From: Heligmosomoides polygyrus polygyrus
Taxonomy: Eukaryota > Nematoda > Chromadorea > Rhabditida > Heligmosomidae
Length of the DNA stretch: 64,000 nucleotides
NCBI GenBank assembly: GCA_947396885.1
Contig: OX377204.1
Span: forward strand, 18,421,706-18,485,705
Reading direction: 5' to 3'
Under the pieces are notes generated by a model. The model was not told the origin of the DNA and ran no database searches. It was given only the letters and a program-made list of their open reading frames with translations. Every line of letters begins with the position of its first letter. Position 1 is the first letter of the stretch. Position numbers and translations under genes: made by a program. Below are positions 30,475 through 42,005 of this stretch, in pieces.

Positions 30475-30594
30475 GCACTTAATAAGAAAGTAAATAAAAG
30501 ATCATTGTTTACGATATACTACAAAGATCTAAGCATAAAACAAATAAGGTAGAGAAAAGTTAGCAAAAAGGAAAAGGAGCAAAAAATGAAAAAT

Positions 30595-30850
30595 GAATTG
30601 ATGTCCGTGTCGCGAATGTGGGCAGCAATGGGATGTGCAAGAGCACAAGCCAGTAGTCATAACTAGTCAAAGCATCAACAAAACACATGTCAGCCTAACA
30701 GAGTGCCGATCGTGAGCACGCTCCATGAATGGCACGCCCATTCGAGGCGACCTGTTTGGCCGGAGCATTCCCATCTGCGAATGTTGCCCACATTCATGAC
30801 ATGAACCGACAAGTCGATGTGCCTCTAAGCATCGTTCAGCGTCCATAATA
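30595..30850 (+). repeat. Repeat P, copy near 30.7 kb
   Basis: It shares GTGTCGCGAATGTGGGCAGC, GGCCGGAGCATTCCC and TTGCCCACATTCATGACAT blocks with 40467-40700. No TATA-like motif remains in this copy. Confidence 0.5.
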
Positions 30851-30874
30851 AATTCATTTGTACACCACGACTGT

Positions 30875-31075
30875 ACGCGTGTAGCGCAGTCAGAAGAGTT
30901 GTCGATTGCTGCGTGCAGGCGACATCAGATTATTGGGTTCGGATTACCCGCCCAGGTCAACCAAGCCTTCCATCCCTCCGGGGTCGGTGAATTGGTACCC
31001 GGCTTGTCTAAGATTAGTAAAGCGCTGAATTTTTCATCCCCTGGCCACACAAGTCATTGTATGAGCAAAAAAGCC
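30875..31075 (+). repeat. SINE-A copy, 3-prime truncated
   Basis: Head GCGTGTAGCGCAGTCAG, B-box region GGTTCGGATTACCC and body GTCAACCAAGCCTTCCATCC are clear. It fades out after GTCATTGTATGAGC. Confidence 0.85.
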
Positions 31076-31995
31076 GTAAACAACAGCGTGATTCTGTAAA
31101 AAAAAGAAGAATTGAAAAAAGAAGAAAAGAATCAAGGGCAAATTGCGACACTTTGGAATAGCAAACCCTTTTTGACATTTTAGAAGAAGTTTTAAATGAT
31201 TTTTCGAAAACATGCTCAAAAAAAGAAATAAAGAAGAGAAAGGAGTAAAAAGAAATTTCTCGAGAAAAAAAAACTAAAAAAATCTGTCTTCCTGCGCTTC
31301 GAAGTATTCTGCAGCTATTTTTTAAACATAGTCTTTTCTATAAAATTTCAAGCAGTATGTTTATTACTATTTGAGGAAAGTGAATTGAAAATCTCCATTG
31401 AAGGTCGAGCAAAATTTTTCTTCTACACAAAATTAAAAGGTAGGCGTAGAGAAATGTGGTTCACGCTTATGGGGGCAACTGAATGGAGAAGCCTTAAGAA
31501 TTGTAGCATACCAAGAAGGAAGCGAAAGAAAAAAGGAAGCCTTGATTTTCAGCAGGATGTGTGGTGAAGCAAAGCGAAATCCTGATTTTACCGACCTTTA
31601 GGAGTTCATTGGCTGGCGAAGGTATGAAGGGACAAGAAGATGTTGAACTTCTGAAGATGACGTGAGGACGGAGATTACGGAATGAAGACTCATCTCAAAA
31701 CCTCTTGTGGGGCAAGATACCACATGACGATTACAAGAAGAGCTAGTTGTAAAAAGAATGCTACAAAACTGTCTCTTCTGGTAGCCGCTGCCTTTTACAA
31801 AAAGTAAATCTCTTTTTCGAGAGAAATAAGAATTCCAATGAAGAATTCTATAGCTATAAGAATATAAAATCCATATTCCAGAAGACGTCACCAAATTTCC
31901 TCTGGAATTGTTACTGCCTACACATGCGACCGTTCCCTCTTAGGAGCCACAAAGGAGGCCTATTCGCCTATTGGCTCCTACGTGGGAATTGTCTG
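31076..31995. other. No gene recognised
   Basis: Purine-rich stretch at 31080-31280 (A and GAA runs); otherwise no feature. Confidence 0.3.
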
Positions 31996-32284
31996 AGACG
32001 AGCTGTAGCCCAGTTAGAGGAGGCAGTAGCAGTTGTGTCCCTGATTCCAGGATTTTGGTTTGGGCCTCCCACATATGTCAGTGAATCCTTCCACTACTCC
32101 AGGCAGGTGAATTTGTACCAGATTTGCCGAGAAGGATAGAACACGGAGCTGTCCATCGTCTGACCCCCGTAAGTCATTGGCCAGAGCCGAGACGCATTTT
32201 GAATTACATTCACAACAACCAGTAGAAGTGGAATGAGAGGCATATCCCAAAAAGATATTGATTAACGCCGTTCATTATCCTTGT
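31996..32284 (+). repeat. SINE-A copy, diverged
   Basis: Head GCTGTAGCCCAGTTAGAGG, body with GTGAATTTGTACCAGATTTG, end CCGTTCATTATCCTTG. Confidence 0.75.
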
Positions 32285-33325
32285 ATACCTTATGTCAGGA
32301 CATGAATTTAGTTGCCACCCTGTTTAAGAAATCTTTTAAAAATCTAAAAAATGGAGTTTAATGAAAAAGAAACGATGAGTGAGGTGAAAATGGTTAACAA
32401 TGATATTAGAGATATGGCTTCTACAGGATTCTGGGCGATACGTTATTGCAGTCTTCATAGATCGCCGTCCTAATCGTGTAGACGTGAATATCCTGAACAA
32501 CATCCGGAATTTGAGGCACAACACCAAATAATTCGTAAACAAACTTTCCTGGCAAAATGTAAAACAACGAGTGTTCGCGCGTGTTATCCTCTATCTTACA
32601 CTCATTTTAAAAGACAACAATCACAAAAATTGCGAATAAATGGTGATCTCTATCGTGTTCGATCGGAGATTAAAGTACCTTTACTTACTTCACTTGAAGA
32701 TACACCGTTTATATGCTCTTTGAAGCCATGTTAGCCATGGACTATGAAAACTGATAAGCCTGAAGGTTGAGCTTACTAACTGAAGTGCTTTGTCCACTGA
32801 GTTCACTGCCCTTTTTTCGTCGCTATAGAGCATATATGTCTCGAGTAAAGTGCTCCTTACTCGAACACATTAATTCTAATCAGTTCCCTTTCCTATGTAG
32901 TGAATTGACCAGCACGCCGAATAGCCTATCAATCACCTTACAGTAAGTCCATGCACCTTAATTGTGCCGTATATGGAAGAATAGGGCTGTAAACTCATAC
33001 CCGTGCACTTAGTTAAGCCCCGAGAATACTGATTGAATGCATGCTGCAGCCTAAGGAGTTTTCTTGCTTAAACGCAGTACTGCGCTCCATTAGAGCGGCA
33101 GTCTATTTTATATTCGAAGAATTTCAGGGAATGCAACGGTTTTCTAAGGAGGAATTAGGCTAGGCCGGCAATGAAGCAGCCCCTACGATGTGCAAGCCTG
33201 TGATTCACACATTGATAACGAGGCTTCGCTGGTATTCATGAACACGGTGGTTCAGTGCTGCGCCAAGAAGACATAACGCCTACATAAAGAATAGAGGATA
33301 TAGACTGGCCAGTTAGGCAATTCCT
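32285..33325. other. No gene recognised
   Basis: No coding or repeat feature recognised. Confidence 0.3.
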
Positions 33326-33506
33326 CTGCGGGTAGCGCCACGTATTCTCCTTCTAAAAGATACCGTGAAGACATTTTGAAGACGTATTTCGCCTATGCAA
33401 TGATTCCGCCACCGATGGACAAGGCCCTGTCTACGGGAGTATCTTTTCGAACAAAATCCCGCACAATGACAATTCCGTAGCCACGGACATGTTCATTGGT
33501 GGCCAC
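33326..33506. repeat. SINE-A-derived sequence left of the hAT element
   Basis: 33335-33420 resembles minus-strand SINE-A (GCGCCACGTATTCTCCTTCT, then GACGTATTTCGCCTATGCAA). The last part (ACATGTTCATTGGTGGCCAC) resembles the plus-strand body, which continues after the hAT element. The relic is rearranged. Confidence 0.55.
33499..33506. repeat. 8-bp target duplication of the hAT-type element (left)
   Basis: GTGGCCAC, repeated at 35416-35423. Confidence 0.8.
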
Positions 33507-35415
33507 CAGGGATGTGCGTAATTACGATTTACGATTTTACGATTTGCGGCCATTTTTAGCAAATTTTTTACGATTTACGATTTACGACATTTTGGGTCGT
33601 AAATCGTAAATTTTCGTAAATATGATTTTTGATCAAAACCAACTAGCGTCCAAATATGTGGACTGGATTATAAAGATGTGCCTATTCTAGTAGTTCCCTC
33701 TTACAGCTCATTCCCACTTCCCCTAGATTAGTTTTTTGGTGCTCTAATGTATTGCTATGGTAGAAAATATCGTGCACAGGCTTCTCCAATCCGACTTTTC
33801 TCTTCGCTCAACTAACTTTTTCAATTCTTTAACATTGTATCACTGCCGTTTGGAAGCGGACAGATTTAAGAGGAGAAGCAAGTGCAGTACAATATTAAAA
33901 ATAAGCTCCTGTCTAGGATGCAGGGATCCTCCGTTTCCGACCGAGGGCTAGAACGGCACGTCGCATTCGTACTTCGTTATTCCATTCCAGCCCACAGAAA
34001 GACATTGGTGGCAGTTTCTTAGAGACAGAGAGACGACTATTCCTTGAGCCACGTCCTGTTTGGTAATAACGTGTATGTAGAGGGTGGTAGAGGCGTGTAG
34101 GACTTAACGTCCCAAAATAGGTGGTTCAGTGGCTTTTCGAGGAAGAGCATGAGCAGGTGGAGTAACTGGTATTCTACGTTTATTACAGCAGACAATATGA
34201 TAAGTGGTACGATAGATATATAGGAGAGAGGTAGCCTAGCAGCGGCTACAGTGATGGGGAGAAGGTCGAAGGGAAAGGAGCACGGGAAGAGGCGAAAGGA
34301 GCCGAGACGTGAGCAGGAGAGGAGCACGCCCTCGACAGTGAAGTTGCCTCCGCAACCTGTAACAGAGGTAACGTTACACCTGTAACACCCTCCTGTCGAG
34401 AGGGTGCAACAGGTGTAACGTTAAGACTGTCGACGGCGACGATGGTCTAGTCAATTTGTTTGTGACAGATACATGCTAACCCTACCGAACAGAATTAACG
34501 CAAATCCCCGATCGAACGTCATTCGTGATTTTTTCGATTCGTGATTGCAAGGGGGTCTAGAAAGTTGCTACACTCAGGAAGGAAGGATAAACCACTGATG
34601 TTTCTGTCGGTTTGTATTACACTTTACAGGGCTGAGCGAATTGATATACAAAGTGCGGTAAAAAAGAGCGCGTAGCATTTCAAGAATGGGTCGAACTGGT
34701 TTTGATGGTTTTGATCTCAATTTCCTGTAGTGTGGTTGAGTTTATCGTATTTACCCCATCTAGTCCGCTTACGATGCTGGAAGCTTTCGGAGAGCAAGCG
34801 TTTGTTACAGAGCTGGCGAAGGGTAGTCCGAACGAGTGCAGGGAGTTATTTAATAGAGGTGTAATATTATATGGTTTTTGAAATCTAAAAAGTGCAGGTT
34901 TAAGCAGGATACCTGCTCATTGCTCATTGGTGAGATCATTTTTCAATTTTTAGTTTAGACAGCGAATTTTGATCTGTTGTTTCTGCTAAATCCTAGATTT
35001 ATATGCAAGCTTAAGAATTAGTAGTAAGTTCGGAATCTGATGGATATTTAAACGATGCAAGCTTTTTGTTGGACTGGAAACTGCATAGGCTCAAGTAAAG
35101 TTTTTGAATTTACATTTTCGACTTTTCTGAGACGTGTAAAGTTTGGTTTGAAAGATGTGTTACTAGCAAGAAAACATGAAAAAGAAATAGTTTGGTAAGA
35201 AAACTGTTCAAATTAAGCTGAAAGTAACACGACAAATAAATAAACATTGAATCACATCTGATTAGCAAAAAAAGCCTCTGGAACTTTAGTTGTACTGCGC
35301 TACAGTTCAGATGGCTCTTACGATTTACGGTTTACGATTTACGATTTACGACGGTTTTTTCGTAATTATGATTTATGATTTACGAAATTTCAAATTTCAT
35401 TCACGCGCACCACTG
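33507..35415. mobile_element. hAT-type non-autonomous element (1.9 kb)
   Basis: Left end CAGGGATGTGCGTAATTACG; right end, read inward, CAGTGGTGCGCGTGAATG. The 5-prime CAGGG-type start with an 8-bp target duplication is the hAT signature. Just inside each end lies an array of TTTACGA/ATTTACGAT units (33520-33625 and 35318-35385), as expected of subterminal transposase sites. The inside holds no transposase that I can recognise (frames at 33757-33951 and 34037-34327 are featureless). A hairpin lies at 34331-34433. Confidence 0.75.
34331..34433. repeat. Compound hairpin inside the hAT-type element
   Basis: Inner arms TAACGTTACACCTGT (34369-34383) and ACAGGTGTAACGTTA (34409-34423) are exact complements. 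Outer arms CGACAGT and ACTGTCG extend the fold. Confidence 0.8.
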
Positions 35416-35605
35416 GTGGCCACCAGAAGTCATTGTATGGGCGAAATATGCCTTTAAAATGCTTGAGCGAATCTGCTACCAATCTACTGACTACGGAAGC
35501 CTGGAAGTATTGTTGGAGCGGGCAGGAAAGCCGATCTAAATAAAAAGCTTGAAACGGTGCAGGCGGCAGCCAGCGCCTCCTCCGACTGCGCTACTACGCG
35601 TAGAT
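35416..35605. repeat. SINE-A-derived sequence right of the hAT element
   Basis: It begins with the second GTGGCCAC, then CAGAAGTCATTGTATGGGCG as in the SINE body. 35485-35605 matches the minus-strand head half (GCGCCTCCTCCGACTGCGCT). Confidence 0.65.
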
Positions 35606-35708
35606 CGCCTTTACATGTAGGGTGAAGATTGCTGACTACGGTAGATAGTCCTTGTAGGTACTTTCTTTAAGGTGGTCCACAACATCAGTTAACACTTTTC
35701 CAGTCCTA

Positions 35709-35990
35709 ACGCGTGTAGCGCAGTCGGATTGTCACGTGCCTATGCGTGCACCCCTTGGTTCGGATTTCCCGCCCAGGTCAACCAAGCCTTCCCAATCCCT
35801 CCGGAGTCGGTGAATTGGTACCAGACTTGTCTGGTGTCTGGTATGGATAAAGCGCTGACTTGCTCATCGGCTGGCCACCGCAAATAATTGAATAGACAAA
35901 CAAATCGCCTCCACGACATCCCGTAGAAGTAGAACGCGTGGCGCATCTCAAAAAGATTGAGTAACGCCGAGCTTTATCCTTTGTCCTTAA
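35709..35990 (+). repeat. SINE-A copy
   Basis: Head GCGTGTAGCGCAGTCGG, GGTTCGGATTTCCCGCCCAG, and tail CTTTATCCTTTGTCC. A small duplication (GTCTGGTGTCTGGTATGG) interrupts the body. Confidence 0.9.
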
Positions 35991-36695
35991 CAGTACGCGC
36001 CATGTACTCTGCAACACATGATTTATTACAACAAGAAGGTTTTGAATGCGAACCGTTGAAAAGCCGTGAAATATTGCGTTCAAAAAGCATGGGCTATGCA
36101 GAGCAATCGGTCGTTCTGATATATGATTCCAATTTCGAGCGCTTAACAACAGCTATTTTCCAGTCGTATTCGGGTCCATAAAAACGCTTCATGCATAAGT
36201 GGTCAGCAGAAGCGCTGTCTGACGTAGTCACAAGGAAGAAATGCGCAAAGGAAAACCACACTGCACGATTGACGCTTCAATAATGAGAACCTTCTAACTC
36301 CAAAGCCCAATATACGAGGTGAAGGTCCTAGAGCTTAAAACCTCCATGAAGTTCCTGGATATTTTAATTTAGGAGTCATTTTTGAAATAGATTTTGCGTA
36401 ACCGATTTTTTGCATGAATTCTATGAGTTTGGCCACACACTTGTTGGTCTTCTGATTTGCTCGGTTTTGCTAAAATATGATGTTTTAATTTAAATATACT
36501 TTAGATGGAGAAATAATATAAGCCAGAGTTTTTTGAGGAGCATAAATGCGCATGAAAATACACAATTGTTTATTTGTCCAAAAGTTGGAAGCAGATTAAA
36601 ATAGCTTGACTGAAAGATTCTTAAAGAAAATCAATATATTGAACTAATTCCGAGACCTTAAGAGCGTTTGGAGGCGTTCGTTCGTTCACCAGGAG
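35991..36695. other. No gene recognised
   Basis: No coding or repeat feature recognised. Confidence 0.3.
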
Positions 36696-36960
36696 AAAAC
36701 ATTGGTTGTTACTCGCGCCTCGAATTGAGATTCTTGCTCCGGATCCCACTTAAGCTAACAAATCCCAATCTCTCCGAGTTGGACTTCGGACTTCACTGGC
36801 AAGGATGAAGTATGTCTCCTGGTGAACGAACCGTACAAGGGCCGGCCACCACACATCAGTATAGGTCAAAAACCCACTAGAATTGTTTCCACACGGCATC
36901 TGGTAAAAGTAGAACGCGTGGTAATCCCAAATGATTGACTGATGTCGTTCTTCATCCTCT
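36696..36960 (+). repeat. SINE-A copy, strongly diverged
   Basis: Recognisable from CAAATCCCAATCTCTCCGAG, GGCCGGCCACCACACATCAG and TAGAACGCGTGG then a CGTTCTTCATCC end; the head is degraded. Confidence 0.55.
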
Positions 36961-37210
36961 CCTCTAAATTCATTTTGGCGTTTCAAGAGAAGAAACGGTG
37001 AAATTTTTGTTAATTTTATACAAGTAAAACTAGCACCATCCTAGTCGGAGGTAGGAGGTATGAGCGCTGCTAGAAAAGCGAAACAAACTTAAACATCTGA
37101 CCTATCTCGACATGAAACCCCTAGAAAAAGTCTGTTTCATAGGGCAGACCGGTGTGCAATAGTCCTCCTGCAATTTACCCTCAATGTTAAAGAGACTATG
37201 TACGTTGATT

Positions 37211-37223
37211 CCCCCCCCCCCCC
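37211..37223. repeat. C13 homopolymer
   Basis: A run of 13 C. Similar tracts lie at 40062-40073 (G12), 40581-40593 (C13) and 56518-56535 (G18). Confidence 0.95.
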
Positions 37224-37335
37224 GCCTACTAGGATTAATCCAAGAAACACCAAGTGGAAGCGAAAGCATAAAGGTAACGGCTTTCTTTGAAGATCACGAG
37301 TCAACCCGGTATTACTATTTGTATTGCTTGTTTGA

Positions 37336-37622
37336 GCTCGTATAGCGCAGCCGAAGGAGGTGCCTATGTCGCGTGCACCGGATACCACGTTCCTGGTTCA
37401 GATTTTTCGCCCAGGCCAACCAAACCTTCATCCCACTGAGATCGGTGAATTGGTACGGAACTTGCCTGGGAAGGACGAAACACTGATCTCCCTATCGGGT
37501 GGCCAACGAAAGTCGCGATATGGGCGGAATACGTATTCAGATTGCGTCCACGACATTCCTTAGAAATAGAATGCGTGGCAAATAGTAAAAGGGATTGAGT
37601 AACGCCGTTCTTTACCCCCTGT
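37336..37622 (+). repeat. SINE-A copy
   Basis: Head CTCGTATAGCGCAGCCGAAG, body GGCCAACCAAACCTTC, end GATTGAGTAACGCCGTTCTT. Confidence 0.85.
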
Positions 37623-39486
37623 CCTTCACTGTTGGCTTGTTATGACTTTGTCCATCAGCCGACGTAATCACCGATTCCCTCCACAGAACAACGAAATCCG
37701 GGAAATAGTCAATAAAGTCGGTCGATGATAGCCAGTCGATCAATATTGCTTACTCGTTGTGATTCCTTTATATAGCCATTATATTCGCATGATGTTCCCT
37801 AAAAATTAGTCAACTTTGAAATGGAGACCTCATCCCGATGCGACGTTATGGAAATGTGACGGACGCATGGACAGACAGACACACAGACACACAGAGGGCA
37901 GTCGCAGGGAGAAACGGACGGATTGGCTCTTTTTGCTGTCCTATGATATATTGGAATTTGAAATAACGTAATACAAAGAAAATTAGGAGGATGACTGTAG
38001 TAAACTGGGGCTAAGAACATATCTGAAGAAGCGTAAAAATTGGCGAGCATCACAAATGGTTGAACAACAGCGAAAAAGAGGTCCAACAACTGCACCCACA
38101 AATAAGAGCAGATGTAGTAAATAGACAGATATGAATAAAGTGAATATTCTTAGGATTGAATACCGTCCTCTTCTGAGCAATAGGGAAAACTGTGGGCGTT
38201 CGTCGAGGACTTGCTCGCACCAGAAGCCGTTGCTGTGTTCTACGTTATAATACGGAGGACTAAATGCTTGCAGATTTTGAATTCTTGAAGTTCTCATAGA
38301 TGAATCCCATACAAAAAAAAAATGGGGAAAAGTCATAACGACAACCATTTGTTCGTTGAAGAAAACCCTTTCCTTTTGTTGCAATGTTATTATGCTGGAA
38401 AATACATTTTGGTGCACAATTTCTGATAGCCTAACCTAGAATTATGTAGATGTAGGAGAGCTTTCAACCAAAGACACAAGATCATCATTTGATTCATCCG
38501 TTCAAACACAATTGAAGTCTTTGATCTTGACGTTGATCTCGGTAGAGAGCTTAAGCAACAAAATGCGAACTGAATGCACGAAATCTGCCAGAATGCTTTT
38601 CAGCGCCTCCACCTGCCACCACACCCAGTGAACGAAGAGGGCACGAAATGATGAGCAGAGCGGAAAAAGTCCCTGACAGTGGTGTTAAAATAACACAGTG
38701 ATCGGCCGTTGTAACAACCGATGATTAATGGATGAGGTCGTCGGCACTCAGCAAGGCTGACATGCTGTTAAATCGAAGATGGATGGGCTCATAAGAAGAG
38801 GGAGGTAAAAAGGGAAGTTGGTATGTGACTTAGAAATTCCTTCAAAATGCTGAGTTACACATTAGAAACAAAGTACGCTGCTTGACGGTTTAAATGTCAA
38901 AAATTTGCTCCGAGGATGTGGTGTTAGCTGTGTCATTTACATTTTATTTAAGTTAATTTACTTATTGCACATGAATATCCGCACGATTAAAAACATGGGA
39001 GCCATCCTCATATCAAGGACTATAACAAAATTTTAGAAAAGCAGAACCACTAAAAAGAATTAAGACCCCGTCATACTGGTGCAAATGTGCTGTAAAAAAG
39101 TGCTGCAAAAACAAAATAGCTTCCAATTTCCACCTCACTGCTTGAACTTTGCATTAAAAGCCCGAGTCGTTTCAAAAATAATTTTTGCGCTTATTCGAAT
39201 CTTGAGCAGAGCTCTTCTTACTTTGTTCTCCTTTTAGTCCCACAACTAATTATTTTGTAGAAAAGCTTGAATGTATTGAAAAATATGCAAAAATATGTGG
39301 ATTATAATGCGATTAAGCAGACAACAAAGATTTTCACTGAGAATTTCGATAGCCTCAGGTGGATAGCGCTAGGAAATCACTACTTGAGCGGGAGCCAGAG
39401 ACATCGTGCGCTGAATCTGGCGTTTGGTTTTCGACCCTACCTCCCTAGTAACCAGCACCAAACCATACAAGAGTGTTCATGAAGGT
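37623..39486. other. No gene recognised
   Basis: 37870-37905 is a short CAGACA-type low-complexity tract. The rest is AT-rich with no supported gene. Confidence 0.3.
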
Positions 39487-39772
39487 AAAGGATAAAGAAC
39501 GATGTTAGTCAATATCTTCCGGGATGCGTCACGCACTCGACTTCTAAGGGATATCGTGGAGGCAACTTGAATGCGTATTTTATCTATACACCACTTGTGA
39601 AGGCTGCCATATGGAAAGTAAGTGCTTTACCTAGTCAACATCGGACAGGTCTGGTACCAATTCACCGACCGAGAAGGAGTGCAAGGTTTAGTTGGCCTGA
39701 GTGGGAAATCGAAATCAGGAACCTTGGATCGGGTGCACGCCACAACCGCTCCTTATCGAACTGCGCTACCAA
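39487..39772 (-). repeat. SINE-A copy, diverged
   Basis: AAAGGATAAAGAACGATGTT at the tail side, GGACAGGTCTGGTACCAATT in the body, and a decayed head (TTATCGAACTGCGCTACC). Confidence 0.8.
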
Positions 39773-40274
39773 GAATGGTCATTTAACATTTATTTCACTT
39801 AAGAAATAACTAGTAGCGTGATCTCGCCCGGCTAGAAAATTGCAACGAAATGCTCTCTCATAGACCATTTGACGTCCATTTTGATTCATTTCATCTGCTT
39901 TTCATTTGGTTTATTTTGCATTTACCCGTTGTTTTGACGATATATGCTAGGTTAAAAACCTTTATACGTATAACTTTGGAAACAAGCGTAAAGTTCATGA
40001 AGTCTTTCAGTTTCTATGACACGTTGGGCAAAAGGCTTGGCTGTGCAAGTCACCTTATAGAGGGGGGGGGGGGTGTGCATTGCTGTGACAATTCTTGACT
40101 ATTCTTCCTCACTGTTCTTTTTACAGTTCCGTTCTCCAATAGGATCTCAGGGCTGCGGTAGATTACGCCAATGAAAGCCATCATATTGCCCTACCAAAAC
40201 TGTGCAATGAAGTAAACTACGCATACGAGGGAGTGCTCCACCCTCCCCCACCCCCAAACCAGCATAGCGTCGCC
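39773..40274. other. No gene recognised
   Basis: It contains the G12 tract at 40062-40073 and a C-rich stretch near 40240. Confidence 0.3.
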
Positions 40275-40870
40275 GTAGCTACCCTTACCGGTCGAAGTCG
40301 CGAAACTGGGCAGAACAGGGAAAGGGAGCCTACCAACCAATCACAATCATGGTCTTGTGCATTTCGTGTCTAAGCGAGACGCACCTCCAAATTATTTCAG
40401 CTTGAAAATCAGTTTGAATGATGAGATATGTGACTCATCCCAAAGTACTAAAGCCTGTTGGCTTTCGTAGCTACTCTTATCGCTCCATGTCGCGAAAGTG
40501 GGCAGCATAGAGAGAAAGAAGCGCACCAGCCAATAACAACCAAGGAGAACACTGACCGAACACACCGCCGCCGTACATGACCCCCCCCCCCCCTGAATGA
40601 CCTGCCCATTCAATGCGCCCTGATTGGCTGGAGCGCTTCCACCTCCCAGACTGCCCACATTGACGACATACACTGGCCATGAAATAGGCAGAAATGCTCA
40701 AGGTCCGTGAAATTCTGGGTGAATGCGCGATACAGTACTCTTCGGGATGGGGACGACGAACGATCTCCATCGACGTTCCTCGTCCCTCCAATGTCTCGCA
40801 CTCGCTGAAGATTTCCGGGATCTCGGTGGCTATAAAACACCGCTGACGACCCCTTGTCCGTTCACTACAT
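40275..40870 (+). repeat. Repeat P, tandem copies with promoter-like end
   Basis: CGTAGCTAC(C/T)CTTA(C/T)CG followed by GTCGCGAAA-x-TGGGCAG occurs twice (about 40275 and 40467). CCAAT-type boxes follow (AGCCAATAAC, CTGATTGGCTGG), then near 40829 GGCTATAAAACACCGCTG, a strong TATA-like box, with a pyrimidine-rich start-like region about 30 bases on. No convincing downstream coding region was found. It may be a promoter-bearing repeat. Confidence 0.4.
40829..40846 (+). promoter_or_regulatory. Possible TATA box of repeat P
   Basis: CTATAAAAC within GGTGGCTATAAAACACCGC. It is supported only by motif and by the CCAAT-type boxes upstream. Confidence 0.3.
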
Positions 40871-41698
40871 TTTTTGCCTTAAGTGCTCCTGATATCGATA
40901 GGCCTCTGATTGATCACCACCTCTCGTCTTCAGAAGGATACCGTCAACATCCATTACTGCAGTGTCAAATCCCTCGAGATTTTTGGAGAGAAGGCATTGC
41001 GCTGCGCACTATTTCACTTTCTACTCTCAAAATCGTTACAAATTGAAGGCGCAATGAAAAGCTATAAGCACCACAGATTAGCTCGCACCGCTCATTATGC
41101 AGTCGGCGCTAAAGAGCGTTGTTTGCTGCACTAACTCAGCCGATTCCGTAAAAGTGCAGCAGGGCAAAACCCTCTTCTAAGCTTTTCTCACTTTTTGGAG
41201 TACGGGCGAAAAGAAGTGTGAACTCACGAGTATGTTCCCGAGAACAATTAGGCTATCTGCATGAGTGCATGGAGAGACCAGCCATGCCGCTGTGCACTAA
41301 TTTAACTTGTGCTTCAAAACATTTTCTACGTTCCGAGAATGACGAAGAACTGGAAAAGGTTTCAACGCGAGACATGAGAAAAATAAGGTCTGCAGGGTGA
41401 AGCTTGCGGGGGCGGGCAGTGCGCCGGAGTTGCACGGTACGGTATGGTATAAACAAACGCCCCGTTTCCCGGAATGACGTTGGACGAAAGGCGAATCGGC
41501 CGCAATAACTGAAGGAGATACAATATCAGAGCTTCATGCTACGATTCTGTGCTCTCATCTGCTCCAAGGTGAGCGCAATTTCAACGCGAACAAGTCATGC
41601 ACGTCACATCCCAGGGTTCCCTCTCTCAGCTCTGTTCCATTCTTACCTCTGTGTAGGTGGACGAGAGCGCAAATCCCAAAGTAAACAGATGTAATGTG
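40871..41698. other. No gene recognised
   Basis: Several short frames but no domain or splice evidence. Confidence 0.3.
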
Positions 41699-41704
41699 AA
41701 TGCG

Positions 41705-41999
41705 GGCGCATGTAGCGCAGTCGGAGGAGGCGCCGACTGTCGCGTGCACTCGATACCAGGTTCCTGGTTTGGACTCCCCGCCCAGGCCAACCAAGCCTTC
41801 CATCCCTCCGGTGTCGGTGAATTGGTACCAGACGTATCTGGGAAGGTTAGAGCGCTGACTGTTCATCGGCTGCCCACCGCAATTCGTTGTATGGCCAAAT
41901 ACGAATTCAAATCGCCTCCAGGACATCCCATAGAAGTAGAATGCGTAGCGCATCCCAAAAGGGATTGAGCAACGCCGTCCTTTATCCTATCCTTATCTT
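41705..41999 (+). repeat. SINE-A copy, best preserved; family reference
   Basis: This copy shows the family plan. A tRNA-like head has the A box TAGCGCAGTCGG and, about 45 bp on, a B-box-like GGTTTGGACTCC (GGTTCGGATTTCC in other copies). The body has GGCCAACCAAGCCTTCCATC, GGTGAATTGGTACCAGA and GTAGAAGTAGAATGCG. It ends AACGCCGTCCTTTATCC followed by a TATCC repeat. AATGCG (41699-41704 and 42000-42005) may be the target duplication. Confidence 0.93.
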
Positions 42000-42005
42000 A
42001 ATGCG

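Noticed and set aside
37870..37905. Functional microsatellite or binding array
   Set aside because: Short, imperfect CAGACA low-complexity tract with nothing else to support a role.
41555..41968. ORFs of 103 and 132 codons
   Set aside because: They run through a SINE-A copy; similar frames recur in other copies and reflect the repeat, not a protein.
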